Positions 21,319-31,930 of a stretch of DNA of 64,000 bases are shown one piece after another (the stretch's first letter is position 1; every line of letters starts with the position of its first letter). This DNA comes from Ceratodon purpureus (taxonomy: Eukaryota > Streptophyta > Bryopsida > Pseudoditrichales > Ditrichaceae). The notes under the pieces were generated by a model. It worked only from the letters and a program-made list of their open reading frames with translations. It was not told the DNA's origin and did not search any database. The stretch is taken from contig CM026423.1 in NCBI GenBank assembly GCA_014871385.1, positions 433,475-497,474 of the forward strand, given 5' to 3'. Both the position numbers and the translations under genes were made by a program.

Positions 21319-21331
21319 TTATCCCCCTTTT
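21319..21331 (-). other. E3 polypurine tract
   Basis: In sense AAAAGGGGGATAA, directly before the 3' LTR. Confidence 0.75.
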
Positions 21332-21458
21332 AGTCTGCATCTGCCCTCAGATGCTCTGGTTCCTAGTTTTATGGAGTTAACCAAAAATTAAAAAGGGAAT
21401 AAAAAATTAAAAAGGGAGTCTACTACTGGTCCTACCAGTACTCTACGTATCCTACTAC

Positions 21459-24400
21459 CTAGCCACTAGTTGGTGCGGTCTTCATAATGTCTTGGCCTTG
21501 TTCGCCTGGTGTCATCTCGGGCTCGGAAGCTGCTACTGGCCCGGGTATGGTTGGAGTCGCAACTGGTCCTACTGAGACTGGTGTCAGTACTGGTCCAAGG
21601 GCTGAGGAGGTAGGAAGCAGATCTGTTCCCAACTGTATTGAACCTGGTCCTGGCTCCTCCACTACCGGTGCTGCTGTCCCATTCTGAGTAGACCCCGCTT
21701 GCTGACCACCCTCCTCCTCCACTATTCCCTGTTCTTCATCAGACCAATAGACGAACGTAGGATAGGCCTCTGCAAATCTAACCAAATACCTGTTTTGGCG
21801 CTCCTGATCCTCGTGATAGGCTCTGATTTCTTCCCCCACCTGTTTCTTGGTAGTAGTCAAGATGTGTCGCTGGAGTCCTCGGCTGGCTGGTGTGGCGCTG
21901 CTGTTGGCCACTTCTAGTTGGCGCTTCAGCTCCTGGTTCTCAAGGGCCAGCTGATCGAATCCTCGAAGGCGGGCACTGGTGGCCATCTCCAACTCTATCC
22001 GACGCTTCTTGACTTCCTCCAGTTCTCCTCCTCGGGCTGCTCGTGCGGTCTTCTCCTGCTGTTGTGCTCGAGTGAGGGCAGCTAGCCGTCCTTGGGTGTC
22101 TGCCCATACGGTTTTGAGTGTCGAGAGTTCCAGGGCTGTAGACTGTAAGGTTTCCGCCAACCCCTTGACCTTCCCTTCCAGTTCCTGATTGACAGCCTGC
22201 AACGATTCATACGATGGCTGCCTCTCCTCTTGCTCCTGCTGCTGCTGCCTGATGCTGGTTGTCTTTGCAAGAACCTGCTGCAGTTGTTCCATAACCTGTC
22301 TCAACCCCTCAGCTATCCCATTAGCATCTTCCCCAGTAGACTTAAAAGTCCTTCCAAGATTACGGGGTGTCAATGTCGCTGAGGGTTTGCCCTGCTGCTT
22401 CTTCCGTTTCGTTTCTTCTCTTGGGACCTCCTGCTCCTGTTCCTGTGCTGCCTGCTTGTCTCGGGTAGGTGAAGCTTGCCGGGCCTCCTGCTGTGGTGCT
22501 GCCCGTAACTTCAGTAAGGCCCTAGAGACCTCCACTGGAGTATCTCCTGGCTGTACCTGTTTTGCCGTCTTGGCCTTCTTCCTGCCCCTCGTGACTGGTG
22601 TCCTTCTGTCACCCGAGTTGATTGCTCCTCTCTCCACTTCCTCTGCTTCCTCGGAATCTAAGGATTCTGAGGAGCAGTCCTTGTACTTGGGCCGCTGCTC
22701 CTGCCGCCTTAATCTTTTCTGAGTTGCTCCCTGCCCCCTTGGTGTTTGCTGTTGAGGCTGTTTCCTTTTCCTCTTTCCAGGGGTTATTCTCTGCTGGCCA
22801 GAAGAGGAGGATGACTGGTGTTCGGCCTCGGTTCCTGGTCTACCTGCCTCCTTGGTTACGTTCTGGTCCAAGACCCCCTTGGCTCCTTCTCCACTGATCA
22901 CGTCCGGTGGTAGATCACCTACTGTTCTTACTGGTGTCTGATCTGGCTCACATTCGCTATCGTCCTTTTCTTCCTCGCTGATCTGGGCTGGGGGTGGCTC
23001 CACATACTGCTCCTGGTCTGGGAACCAATTCCTGAGGAGAGCATCGATGAGTTCTGCCCCCTTAATCTCTCTGGTCGGGCTGGTATGTACCCTGATCAGC
23101 ATCCTCCTAAGGCTCGATAATATCAATGGCGCCCAGTTGTGATCTCCTCTCTTTACTGCCTGGTACATGTTCTCTATCAATTCGTTGCTGGCGTACAAGG
23201 ACTTCTTTTTCACGCACATAACCTCCACTAGAGCTTTGACCCTATCCTGATACGGCTCATCAAATCCGCTGATCCTGGTCCCATCTGTTTTGTGGTCGGC
23301 TTTGGTTAACCCGAACATCTTCATGTATTTTGGGTCCAGGTCTCCACTCGCCTTTGGGACCTTAGATGTCTTCCTGCCCTCCATCCCTAAAGCTTGAGCA
23401 ATCGTCCAGGCCGTGATTTCGACTGGTACCCCCCTAACTGTCGCCCTGATGGGTGTTGTGTAGTCGGCCTTCTCCCCACTTTGATACTGGAAGCCTTCTA
23501 CAAAGTCCGACACCAGTTCTGTTCTTGGCACCGGCCAGGAGTATTCGTAGAATTCCCCCAAGCTAACCTGCTCCGCCCAAGTGTCATCCTTCAACTCCCG
23601 CCAGCCCTTCCAGAACTCCATGGGAATGAACGTCAGTTTTATCCTCCTTCTCCTCTTTTTCTCTATGGTCACCATCTTCGGTGCTCGGGCTAGGAGTGGA
23701 GTCGTCTTCCTTCTTGTGCTCCCCCCTACCTTCTGGATTCCTTCCACCTCTGTTCCCGGTTGCTGCTCCTCTTCCTCTGTTTGCTGAGTAGGCGGGGGCG
23801 GTGCATCCTCTCCTTCCTGCTGTTCCTCCATTTGCTCCGGCCCTTCTGCTGCTCCTCTTTTTATGATATAGTCGTGCAAGGTCCCCTTTACCCCTGGTCT
23901 GCTGGCTGTTGCGTCCTCCTTCTGACCAGCGCTAGTACTTGCCATTCGATCCCTTCTTCCTCTTCCTCCTATTTGTTGGACTGTTTCCTCTTGTCTCCAA
24001 TCTCTGAAGGTTAAGACTGACTTCTGCTGCCTATGGACTCGACTGCTCTCTTTTTTTCGCTCTTGGTTCTTCCAAATTTTCTGCCGTCTAACTCCTACTC
24101 TCCTCTCTGTTTTCTTCGGATTTTTCCTCTGATTTTTTCTATGTTCTCTTTGCAAAGCCCTGATTCTTCGCCACTGCTCTATTCTCTCCCTAGCTGAACT
24201 GTTTCTAACTGGAGATTGATCTACTTCTAACTGAAAACCCCCCCAAAAACCCTGAACCTCTAGTGTCACCTGATCGTTTTGGAGTCGTCTTGCTCTTGTC
24301 AAATATCTCCGCTCTCCGCCCTCTTGTGACTGTTCTGCTCTGTAATCTTCGTTGCTCTCCGCCCTTCCTCCGGTTAGGGTTTCTTCTTCAGGCCGGCTCC

Positions 24401-26455
24401 GAAGTTCTGCCCACTGTCTTCGCTGGTCCTCGTCCAATCGCTGCCAATGCTCCTCTGCGACTCGCCTCTGGTTTTCTTCTTCCACTTGATCGCTCCGCTC
24501 GTCTTCGCCCTGTCTTCTTCGTTGCCCTGCTTCAGTTTGTTGTCCTTCTCCTCTTCTCTGCTGCTCGGGTCGCTGCTGCTTCCCGCTCTTCAGCTCTCCC
24601 TGTGGCGCTCCAGCTGTGAGGTGCTGCTCCCGGGTTAGTCTTTGCTGCTCCTCTCGTCTCCGCCGCTGTTCGCCTTCTCCTTGTGCTCGATAGATGAGTT
24701 GCTGCCGTTGAGCTTCCTCGAGCTGTTGCTGCTGCGCCCCTTTGAGCTGCTGTCGCACCTCTCCGAGCTGCTTTTGCCGCGCTCCCTCGAGTTGCTGCTG
24801 CTGCGCTTCCTCGAGCTGCTGCTGCCGCGCTTCCTCGAGCTGCTGCTGCCGCGCTTCCTCGAGCTGCTGCTGCCGCGCTTCCTCGAGCTGCTGCTGCCGC
24901 GCTTCCTCGAGCTGCTGCTGCCGCGCCCCTTCTAGCTGCTGCTGCCGCACTCCTTGTGTTTCTTCACCCCTTCGTCCCGTTCCTCGGTTTAAAACAAAAG
25001 AGTTGAAATGCCTCCTCAGCTCCACCCTATGCTCTCGGGTTTCCGTCCTCATCTCCCTGGTTTCATCCGGGTTGGATGAAATCAGTCGGTTCACTTCTCT
25101 ACGTTGAAACTGAATGGATGAGGGTTTCAGTTCGGATGAATTCCATCCTATTTCTGTCTTAATGGGCCGCCCACTTAACCTACCCTTCGTCTTTATTTCT
25201 ACTGGTACGGCCTCCATTACTCCACAGCCAATTATCTCTAACCCTTCCTTCTCATTTGTTTTTTCTTTTTCTCTTTTTTCTTTAATTTTTTCTTTTTTCT
25301 TATTTTTCTCTTTTCCATTATTTTTTTCAATCACCTTCTCCATGTCTCCTTCTTCTGACTGCTGTCCTTCCTCTTGCTCATTTTTATTTATCTTTTTACT
25401 TTCACATTTTTCCGCACTGTTTCCTTTGCCCCTCTGCTGATTTACTGCTTCACTTTTTCCTTTTTCGCAGCTTTTTTCACTCTCTATCCCTGGATTTTCT
25501 AACCCGGACTGGACACTATCCCCCTTTTGCTCGTTGACCAGTCCTCTGGTCAATTGTGCGGGTGTCCTGGTTTCCACTACTCCTTTGTCATAAAATCGAT
25601 ATGGTTTTAACTTATTAATGTTAACTAAAACCGGGTCCGGTTCGAAATTTTTTACCTGGACCAGTAGAGCAGTATTGTTGGGGAGCCTGTACTGGACCCT
25701 ATAAGGTCCGAACCACCGACTTTTAAATTTCCCCACATGCTCCTTGTTGCCCTTGGGATACCAGAGCACATAATCACCTACTTGAAAATCCTTTCGTTTA
25801 TAGTGTTGCTGGCTCCAAAGTGCCCTGTTCCACTGTTTGGTTCCTACCGCTTCCTGGGCCTCCAGTCTTGAAGTGTCCATCTGCTCCAAATCCGCAATTC
25901 TAGCTGCTAACACCCTGGTTGGTGTATAATCTATCTCGGAATTGGTCCTCTTAGTCGGTACTATGTATTCTGTTGGCATTAACGGATGTAAGCCATATAC
26001 TAGTTGAAAGGGTGTGTGACCTGTAGTAACCTTGTACGCAGTCCTGTAGGAGAGCAGTACAGTATGAAGATGTTCATCCCAATCTGTTCTCCTATCGTTG
26101 ACCAGCTTGCTCAGTAGGTGACCAATCACCTTGTTTGTTGATTCAGCCTGCCCATTACCCTGAGGGTAATAGGTTGTTGATGTGCGATGCTGGAGCAGAA
26201 AATGCTCCACTAGGTGTTCGATAGCCTCATTTATAAAATGAGAACCCTGGTCACTTACCAGTGTCAAAGGACACCCGTATCTTGAAAGGATCTGCTCATA
26301 CAAAAACTTAGCAGTAACTGCTGCTGAATTGGTTTTGAGCGCCCTTGCCTCCACCCACTTGGTAGCATAATCTGTAGCCACCAGTATGTACCTGTTCCCT
26401 GTTCTGGATGCTGTTGGTTTAATGGGCCCAATAAAGTCCAATCCCCATTTCATAA
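21459..26455 (-). pseudogene. E3 integrase core fused to accessory region
   Basis: An open frame of about 1,660 codons behind the frameshift. Order: integrase core (GLDFIGP, VSDQG, E in NGQAEST), the GPYRV-type C-terminal part, a Lys/Glu-rich spacer, about nine QQQLEEAR-like octads (24760-24960), then from MASTSAG (~23943) an accessory region. That region has a globular part ([33 protein letters not shown]) resembling the putative plant transposon protein domain, a charged linker and a coiled coil (about 22250-21880). In E1, E2 and E4 the comparable module is a separate ORF. It is unclear whether the accessory part is cleaved off or translated alone. The upstream frameshift makes the integrase unusable as it stands. 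Confidence 0.82.
24760..24960 (-). repeat. 24-base coding minisatellite (octapeptide repeat)
   Basis: About nine tandem 24-base units encode QQQLEEAR and variants, five of them nearly identical. A charged helical repeat between integrase and accessory domain. The cysteine-rich plus-strand ORF over it is an antisense shadow. Confidence 0.9.
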
Positions 26456-27120
26456 TGGTTCTGCTGGCATACTGGCCACTAATGTAGCTAAACCAGTATT
26501 TGCCATGCCGCCCACTCTCTGGCATCTGTCACACGCCTTGCAGTATTCTGAAACATCCCGATGTATTGCTGGCCACCAGTATCCGGCGTCCAGTATCTTC
26601 CTGCTGGTGATATCTTGCGAAAAATGACCACCTGCTACTCCATTGTGCATCTCCTTCATCACCACCTCTGCCTGCACTGGGTCCAGTACCCGCCTGACCA
26701 CCAGATCATGTCCTCGCTTGTGCAGAACTCCCTGGACCAGTGTATAGGGCAGTGACTTCAGAATCAGCTTCCGCTGCTCCTCTTTGGACAAGTCCTGTCG
26801 TACAACACCAGATTTCAGGTAAGAGCGTACATCCTCTAACCATTCTGGTTTGACATAAAACAAACTTGCATCCTTGGTCTGGTCCTCAACACCAGTTGCT
26901 GGTTCTCCGTTGGGCAGTCTTGACATCGCATCTGCCACACCATGATTTTTCCCTGGCTTATACACCACTGTAAAATCGTATTCTTGAAACAGCAGTAGCC
27001 ACCTTGCTATCCTCCCTGACACCTGTGGCTTATTGACCAGATACACTAGTGCCATATGGTCAACATAGAAAACAAACTTATTGCCCAGTAGATAATGTCT
27101 ATACTTGTTCAGAGCATAAA
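26450..27120 (-). pseudogene. E3 Pol, RNase H end and integrase zinc finger
   Basis: Resumes E3 pol on the far side of E4. From 27115 the frame continues exactly the codon phase that ends at 43302 (RNase H ..ALAMVY / ALNKYRHYLLG..), so E4 did not land in an already broken gene. It holds the end of RNase H and the zinc finger (H..H..CDRC). The frame closes at 26450; the integrase core resumes in another frame. The block suggests loss of one base near 26455, just before KWGLDF. Confidence 0.88.
27116..27120 (+). repeat. E4 target-site duplication, left
   Basis: ATAAA before TGTAATTGG; repeated at 43302-43306 after the right LTR. Confidence 0.9.
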
Positions 27121-28762
27121 TGTAATTGGTAAAATTTACAAATAGTGGTAAGTCATGGGAATAGGTCTTTTCGTTTAGCTTTTAACGTAACTAAAGGTCA
27201 CTGTAGTAAGTAAAGAATGTATAGAATGCAAAGTATTTCCTTAAAAGAATCTCTTTATAACTCTAATGTCTTTAATTACCCCAAGTCACATAAAACCCAA
27301 GTAATCCAAACTCTCAATTGGTTCAAGGGTAATGGGAGTTCAAATTGACAAGTACCATCTCTCGGTTTATTGCCATCACTCCCTTCCAAGTTCAATTAGA
27401 CAATGCATTTATTATGCATATGCAAGTTCATTCATTACTAGGTTAGAATCTAGTGTTCAATCTATTTATGCCTATGAATGATGCTTTGGGATATGTTATG
27501 ATAGATTAACTTATCTCAAGCAACTCCTTGCTTGTCTTCATCTTTTTCCTCCCATCCAACGCATTTCAAATAGACATGTAATCACTGTCGACTCATTCAC
27601 ATTCAATCATACTCCAACTCTACCATTCATCACAACTATACTTCTCAATTGTATTACTCAATTACAATGACTGCCCTATACTCCAATTGAATACATTCAA
27701 GTTTTACTATAATGAGAACTAATAATCACTAAGGCTGATCACTCCTTAATAATTAATGTCACTTTTATCCATCAATGTACTCAATCTGGCTTCCATAAAT
27801 TCTAAGTCATTCTCAGTCTTCTATTTCAGATGGCCAATCTAATTTAAAAGACTATCAAGTAATACTCACTTCACTGTTCCAGTACTCACATGGAACTCTC
27901 ATTCTCCATAATTCACAACAATGCAATTGTCAATTGGACAAACTGTTGTGTTTATTTTCCATAATTTCTATTTGCTATACACTCAGTAACTCTTCCTTCG
28001 TTCTGAGTTCAAATAGACAATCTCACCCACTGTTCACTTCGCTCCATCAATATCTTTGATTTCAAATAGACAGTATCCATTTCAATTAGACAGTATCCAG
28101 TGTGAGTCACCACATTCACTGTAACTCTCACCAACTCTCCACTGAGTCAATTAGACATGGTTCATGCAAGTCAAGTTGACAATGTATGCATGCATATGGA
28201 TGCATACTGAACCACCATCTTGTCCATTTGACCAATGACAACTAGACATTATGCAGCAAGTAATATGAATTCAATTTGTCAATTAGACAGTAATCAGTTT
28301 GCTCCAGTTCTCCATCCTGATTCTACAGTTCTGCAGACTAATACACTATGCATCGAAGCTAAAGTTCAAATTGACAAAGAGCATTGTGAATCAAATATAC
28401 AGTGAGCTACTCAGAGTCGAGTTGACAATCAATTAGACAATGGAATTCTATTTTTATATTTTTTACATAATGTGACTATCACTCACACAGTGTTGTGTGG
28501 TGTGGTGAAGTAATTCTTTCTTCTTCCTTAATTCCTAGTTATGCCTTAATTTCTAAAAGGTGCGCCTGTACGTAGAGTCAATTTGACAAGTCGTGTCTCT
28601 AGGTAGGGTCATGTCCCCTGAATTCTACACTATTGTCCATTTGACTCTCAACCAGATTTCTACAGCCACTATCTACATGGATTTCAAATTGACATGGTAA
28701 CTTGGTCCTATTTACACTGTTTTTGCTGAAAAGGGACTTTTCTCAAAAAAAGTCAGCTCACA
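27121..28762 (-). repeat. E4 3' LTR
   Basis: 1,642 bases, TG..CA ends, nearly identical to 41660-43301. It contains about 18 copies of a near-palindrome of the form (G/T)TCAANTWGAC(A), for example 28577-28587. No ORF of note. Confidence 0.95.
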
Positions 28763-28777
28763 TAGCCCCCCTCTTTG
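28763..28777 (-). other. E4 polypurine tract
   Basis: In sense CAAAGAGGGGGGCTA, directly before the 3' LTR. Confidence 0.75.
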
Positions 28778-28894
28778 TCTACTTGACTCCCGGCAAGTTT
28801 CACATTTACAGCATTGTCTACTAGACACTATGTCAACTAGACTCAAAAATTATATACAAAGATTAGCTTGCACACACCCTGCAGCTACTGTCTA

Positions 28895-31800
28895 CTAGAC
28901 ATTATGACGTCGGTGGTGATTACGGTGCTGGTCACCGTAATGGCTCTCCTTCTGGATCCGCTGTGCCATGAGCTTAGACACTTCCCTCCTTACTTCATCA
29001 TCCTTCCGAAGTAATTCAGTGTTATTGGAATGCTGGAAGGTTAGCCAGTTGTCAATGGCTATCTTCCGAGTTCCCCTGAATTCGTTGATGAAGCATCCAT
29101 TAGACCCGTAAAGAAAATGAGTCATGGCCATGACTTCCAGCATCCTCCCCCAACGACTTGAGTGGTAACGGAGCTTGAGATTGATCAAAAACTCCGGCCT
29201 CCTCTCATCGTAGCGGTTCACATTCACCACCACCTTGAAATCCCTGCAAATCCGAGCCAAAAACTTGGAGAAGATTGCTGCTCGGAAACACACAGGGTCG
29301 GTGTGTGTGTGGTGAATCTGCCAGAAGCCCTCATAGGCCGTGGCACAATTCCATGCCGTGTCAAATTGACCAGGGATCAGTGGCCAATTATACTCCACCG
29401 AGTCAATTAGACTATCTGGAGCCCACTTGAATCTTCTTCTACAGTCGCAGAAATGTCCATTTGTCCTCACAGCCTCAGGAGCCGCATCGGTCCAATTGAC
29501 ATTTACTATCTCCTTGTAGATCAAATCCCATGACCGCTCCTCCCTTCGAGACAGTCCGTAATCCTCCAGCAGCCACTCAATCGCAGTCCACGTGGGTAGC
29601 GGAAAAACCGCTTCATTGTCAAATAGACTCGCATAATTCCCCAAGTACTTGACTGTCAAGGGGGAGCCTGTAACCGGTGTTCGAATAGACAGCCACCCCG
29701 GTGCCTTGTATGTGGGTGGAGGCAAGGTCAACTCGACTTGAAGATCATGGCTAGTGATGAATAGGTGATCCTTCTTCAACTCCCTCAAAGTGTCCATGAT
29801 CTGCTGCCTGACCTTGTGCATCCCGTAGACATAGTGTGCTGTGGTCAACTCGCCTCTTTGAGCATAAGTCTCCCTCTCCAGCACACATGACAACTTGACA
29901 AGGATGTTATCACGGTCATCGAACTCCTTGAGCAGCCCCTCCAAAGTTGCTGTCCACTCCTTGAGCTCCTCACTTGGCACCTTCTCCGCAACATCCACCA
30001 CCTGTCTACTCGAATCGCCCATCTTCACCAGTCTGTGACTCTCCACCGACATGTCAAGTTGACGTCTCTTCTGTAGCTGCTCTTCCAGAGTGGTGTAGTA
30101 TAACACCACTCTTGCTCCCAAGTGTCCTATTGGAAGGAACAACTTCTTGTGGTCGGTCAATTGGACATCGCCTCTTACTATCATCTCACAGATGAGATTC
30201 TGCTGATTAGCATGTCTACTAGATGCTGCCCATACCGCATCGAAATCACCGCTGTCCAATAGACATCCCCTGTCTTTCCCCACCATAGCCAACCAGTTAT
30301 CCCTTTGCAATTCGTATGCATGGAAAAGGGAATAACTTGGTGGTGATGTCAAGTCGACCTTCCAAAGTTCTCCTCTCAACGCCCTGTTCTCCATCCGGGC
30401 CTCCTGCAACTGCTTCTTACCAATCTCGATAGTACGGTGGTACAATTCGTTATTGGACTTCAGAGTCGCACAATCCGAGGGGTTGACAACCTTCACCATC
30501 GGATTTTTCTTCAAGCTTTCCAACTCTGCCTTGAGCTTATTCTTCTCATTCCTCTCCTCGGTGCAGAGCTTGGAAATGGCAATCTTGGCATCATTCACTT
30601 GGTCAAATTGACGTTGAAGTTCGATGCGGTGCTGCTTCTCATCGTTATACAGTTCTTGGAACGACTTCCCAGTGTCGATCTCAATGTCTGCAACGGTAGG
30701 CTTGGTCAATTCCTCATTCAATTCCGCCAAGTTAGCCAACTGTGTATTGAGCCTTCGTATATCTTCCACAGCTAGGTTGTTCTCAGTGGTCAAGTTGAAC
30801 ACCGTACGCTCCAGTTCTTTGATCTTCAACCGTAGCTGTGTTTCTCTCACCAGTGCATCCTTGAGCTGTGCAGCCACCTCAGTCTGCGTGAGCTGCAACG
30901 CTGGTTGCCTTGCAGGTTCACGGTTGTCCACTTGACTGGTTGATCTTGCTCCTCTTCCCAACCTCGGGTTCAGTTCAAATAGACATTGAGGTAAGGAGTC
31001 ATCCACCCTCCTCTTCTTTACTTTGTTGGCCCTCGAGGATGATGGAGTCGAAGCTCTCGGCTCTGGATCCCTTGTCAAATTGAGCAAGTCTGGAAGCACT
31101 CTCACCGGTCCAGTTGACACACCTGAATCCACTTGACTTGATGGCTTGGTCAGCTCTGAGAGGTAAATCGCACTGTAGAGTGTGATGGGATATCTAGTAT
31201 GCTTCTTGCTAATCTCCACCTTGATGTTGTCAAATAGAATGTTTCCCCAACTCAATTTGATACCATTCCACCCGTAAATCGCGGCTGCTACTCCTTCCTT
31301 CGACATGATCAGCGGCCCCTTCTCCGCCAGCATAATTCTCTGATTGAAGAATAACAACCACTCCTTCCACGTCTCTTTCGCATTCGCCAACTTGTAGCCA
31401 CTCTGTGTCTTGGCAGCTCTGTCAAAGACGTTGGCTAAATCTTCCTCGGAGATTCCTCCCACTTCCTCCGTTAACAACCTGTCCCCTTGGTGCAGCTTCA
31501 GCATCTTGGAAATTGTGGTCGAGTTGAAAGGTACGCTTCTTCCATCCACCACAGCTATTCCTCTTGAGCCATACTCCGAAGAAGTCAGGAATTGATTAAT
31601 CCTCCCATCATCCTGCTCCTCGAAGACAACCATTACGAAGTCCCAAAGTCCTGCCTTCACAAAGTTTTCCCGGTTGGCTTCAAACTGCGGCCATGCCTCT
31701 CGGTCAATCTTCTTCAATTCCAAGTGTTCAATTTGACGTCTTGGTCCACTTGACAGGTCCTGTTGCATTGCCTCCGCAAGCACAGGCTTCTTGGACTTCT

Positions 31801-31930
31801 TGTTCTTCATTGCTTTCACCTTGGGCCGAGCAATTGGCCTTGTCAATTTGACGGATCCTGCAACTTCGGGTTGGGGCCTCCCTTGATCAGTTCCTCTGCC
31901 TTCTCTGTCAACTTGACCTTCGTTTACCAT
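28895..31930 (-). CDS. E4 accessory protein (aORF) 3' of pol
   Basis: 1,011 residues from ATG at 31930, intact. The N-terminal 250 residues form a globular part (ending LSWGNILFDNIKVEI..RYPITLYSAIYLSELT; also GRSVPFNSTTISKML) with the same pattern as the E3 accessory domain and, more weakly, the E1/E2 LTR proteins. Residues about 280-330 are Ser/Arg/Pro-rich; about 345-510 are coiled coil; the C-terminal ~450 residues form a second folded region I do not recognise. A basic N-terminus (PKVKAMKNKKSKKP) could be a nuclear signal. The position 3' of pol recalls the env-like/ORF2 slot of Athila and the extra ORFs of Tat elements, but I see no signal peptide or clear membrane segment. The coding sequence itself contains many GTCWANTWGAC motifs. 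Confidence 0.82.
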   Translation of the reverse strand: MVNEGQVDREGRGTDQGRPQPEVAGSVKLTRPIARPKVKAMKNKKSKKPVLAEAMQQDLSSGPRRQIEHLELKKIDREAWPQFEANRENFVKAGLWDFVMVVFEEQDDGRINQFLTSSEYGSRGIAVVDGRSVPFNSTTISKMLKLHQGDRLLTEEVGGISEEDLANVFDRAAKTQSGYKLANAKETWKEWLLFFNQRIMLAEKGPLIMSKEGVAAAIYGWNGIKLSWGNILFDNIKVEISKKHTRYPITLYSAIYLSELTKPSSQVDSGVSTGPVRVLPDLLNLTRDPEPRASTPSSSRANKVKKRRVDDSLPQCLFELNPRLGRGARSTSQVDNREPARQPALQLTQTEVAAQLKDALVRETQLRLKIKELERTVFNLTTENNLAVEDIRRLNTQLANLAELNEELTKPTVADIEIDTGKSFQELYNDEKQHRIELQRQFDQVNDAKIAISKLCTEERNEKNKLKAELESLKKNPMVKVVNPSDCATLKSNNELYHRTIEIGKKQLQEARMENRALRGELWKVDLTSPPSYSLFHAYELQRDNWLAMVGKDRGCLLDSGDFDAVWAASSRHANQQNLICEMIVRGDVQLTDHKKLFLPIGHLGARVVLYYTTLEEQLQKRRQLDMSVESHRLVKMGDSSRQVVDVAEKVPSEELKEWTATLEGLLKEFDDRDNILVKLSCVLERETYAQRGELTTAHYVYGMHKVRQQIMDTLRELKKDHLFITSHDLQVELTLPPPTYKAPGWLSIRTPVTGSPLTVKYLGNYASLFDNEAVFPLPTWTAIEWLLEDYGLSRREERSWDLIYKEIVNVNWTDAAPEAVRTNGHFCDCRRRFKWAPDSLIDSVEYNWPLIPGQFDTAWNCATAYEGFWQIHHTHTDPVCFRAAIFSKFLARICRDFKVVVNVNRYDERRPEFLINLKLRYHSSRWGRMLEVMAMTHFLYGSNGCFINEFRGTRKIAIDNWLTFQHSNNTELLRKDDEVRREVSKLMAQRIQKESHYGDQHRNHHRRHNV

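Noticed and set aside
24742-25107. Cysteine-rich plus-strand ORF with repeated CCCRASSS
   Set aside because: It is the antisense reading of the QQQLEEAR octad array in E3; the minus-strand frame is the real one.
27121-28762. Motif-rich E4 LTR as a CRISPR-like array
   Set aside because: The repeated 11-mers are irregularly spaced, variable and palindromic; there are no constant-length spacers, and the DNA is eukaryotic.
28895-31930. E4 downstream ORF as an envelope gene
   Set aside because: The position fits Athila env-like ORFs, but I see no signal peptide, membrane segment or fusion-type feature; coiled coil and charged regions dominate.
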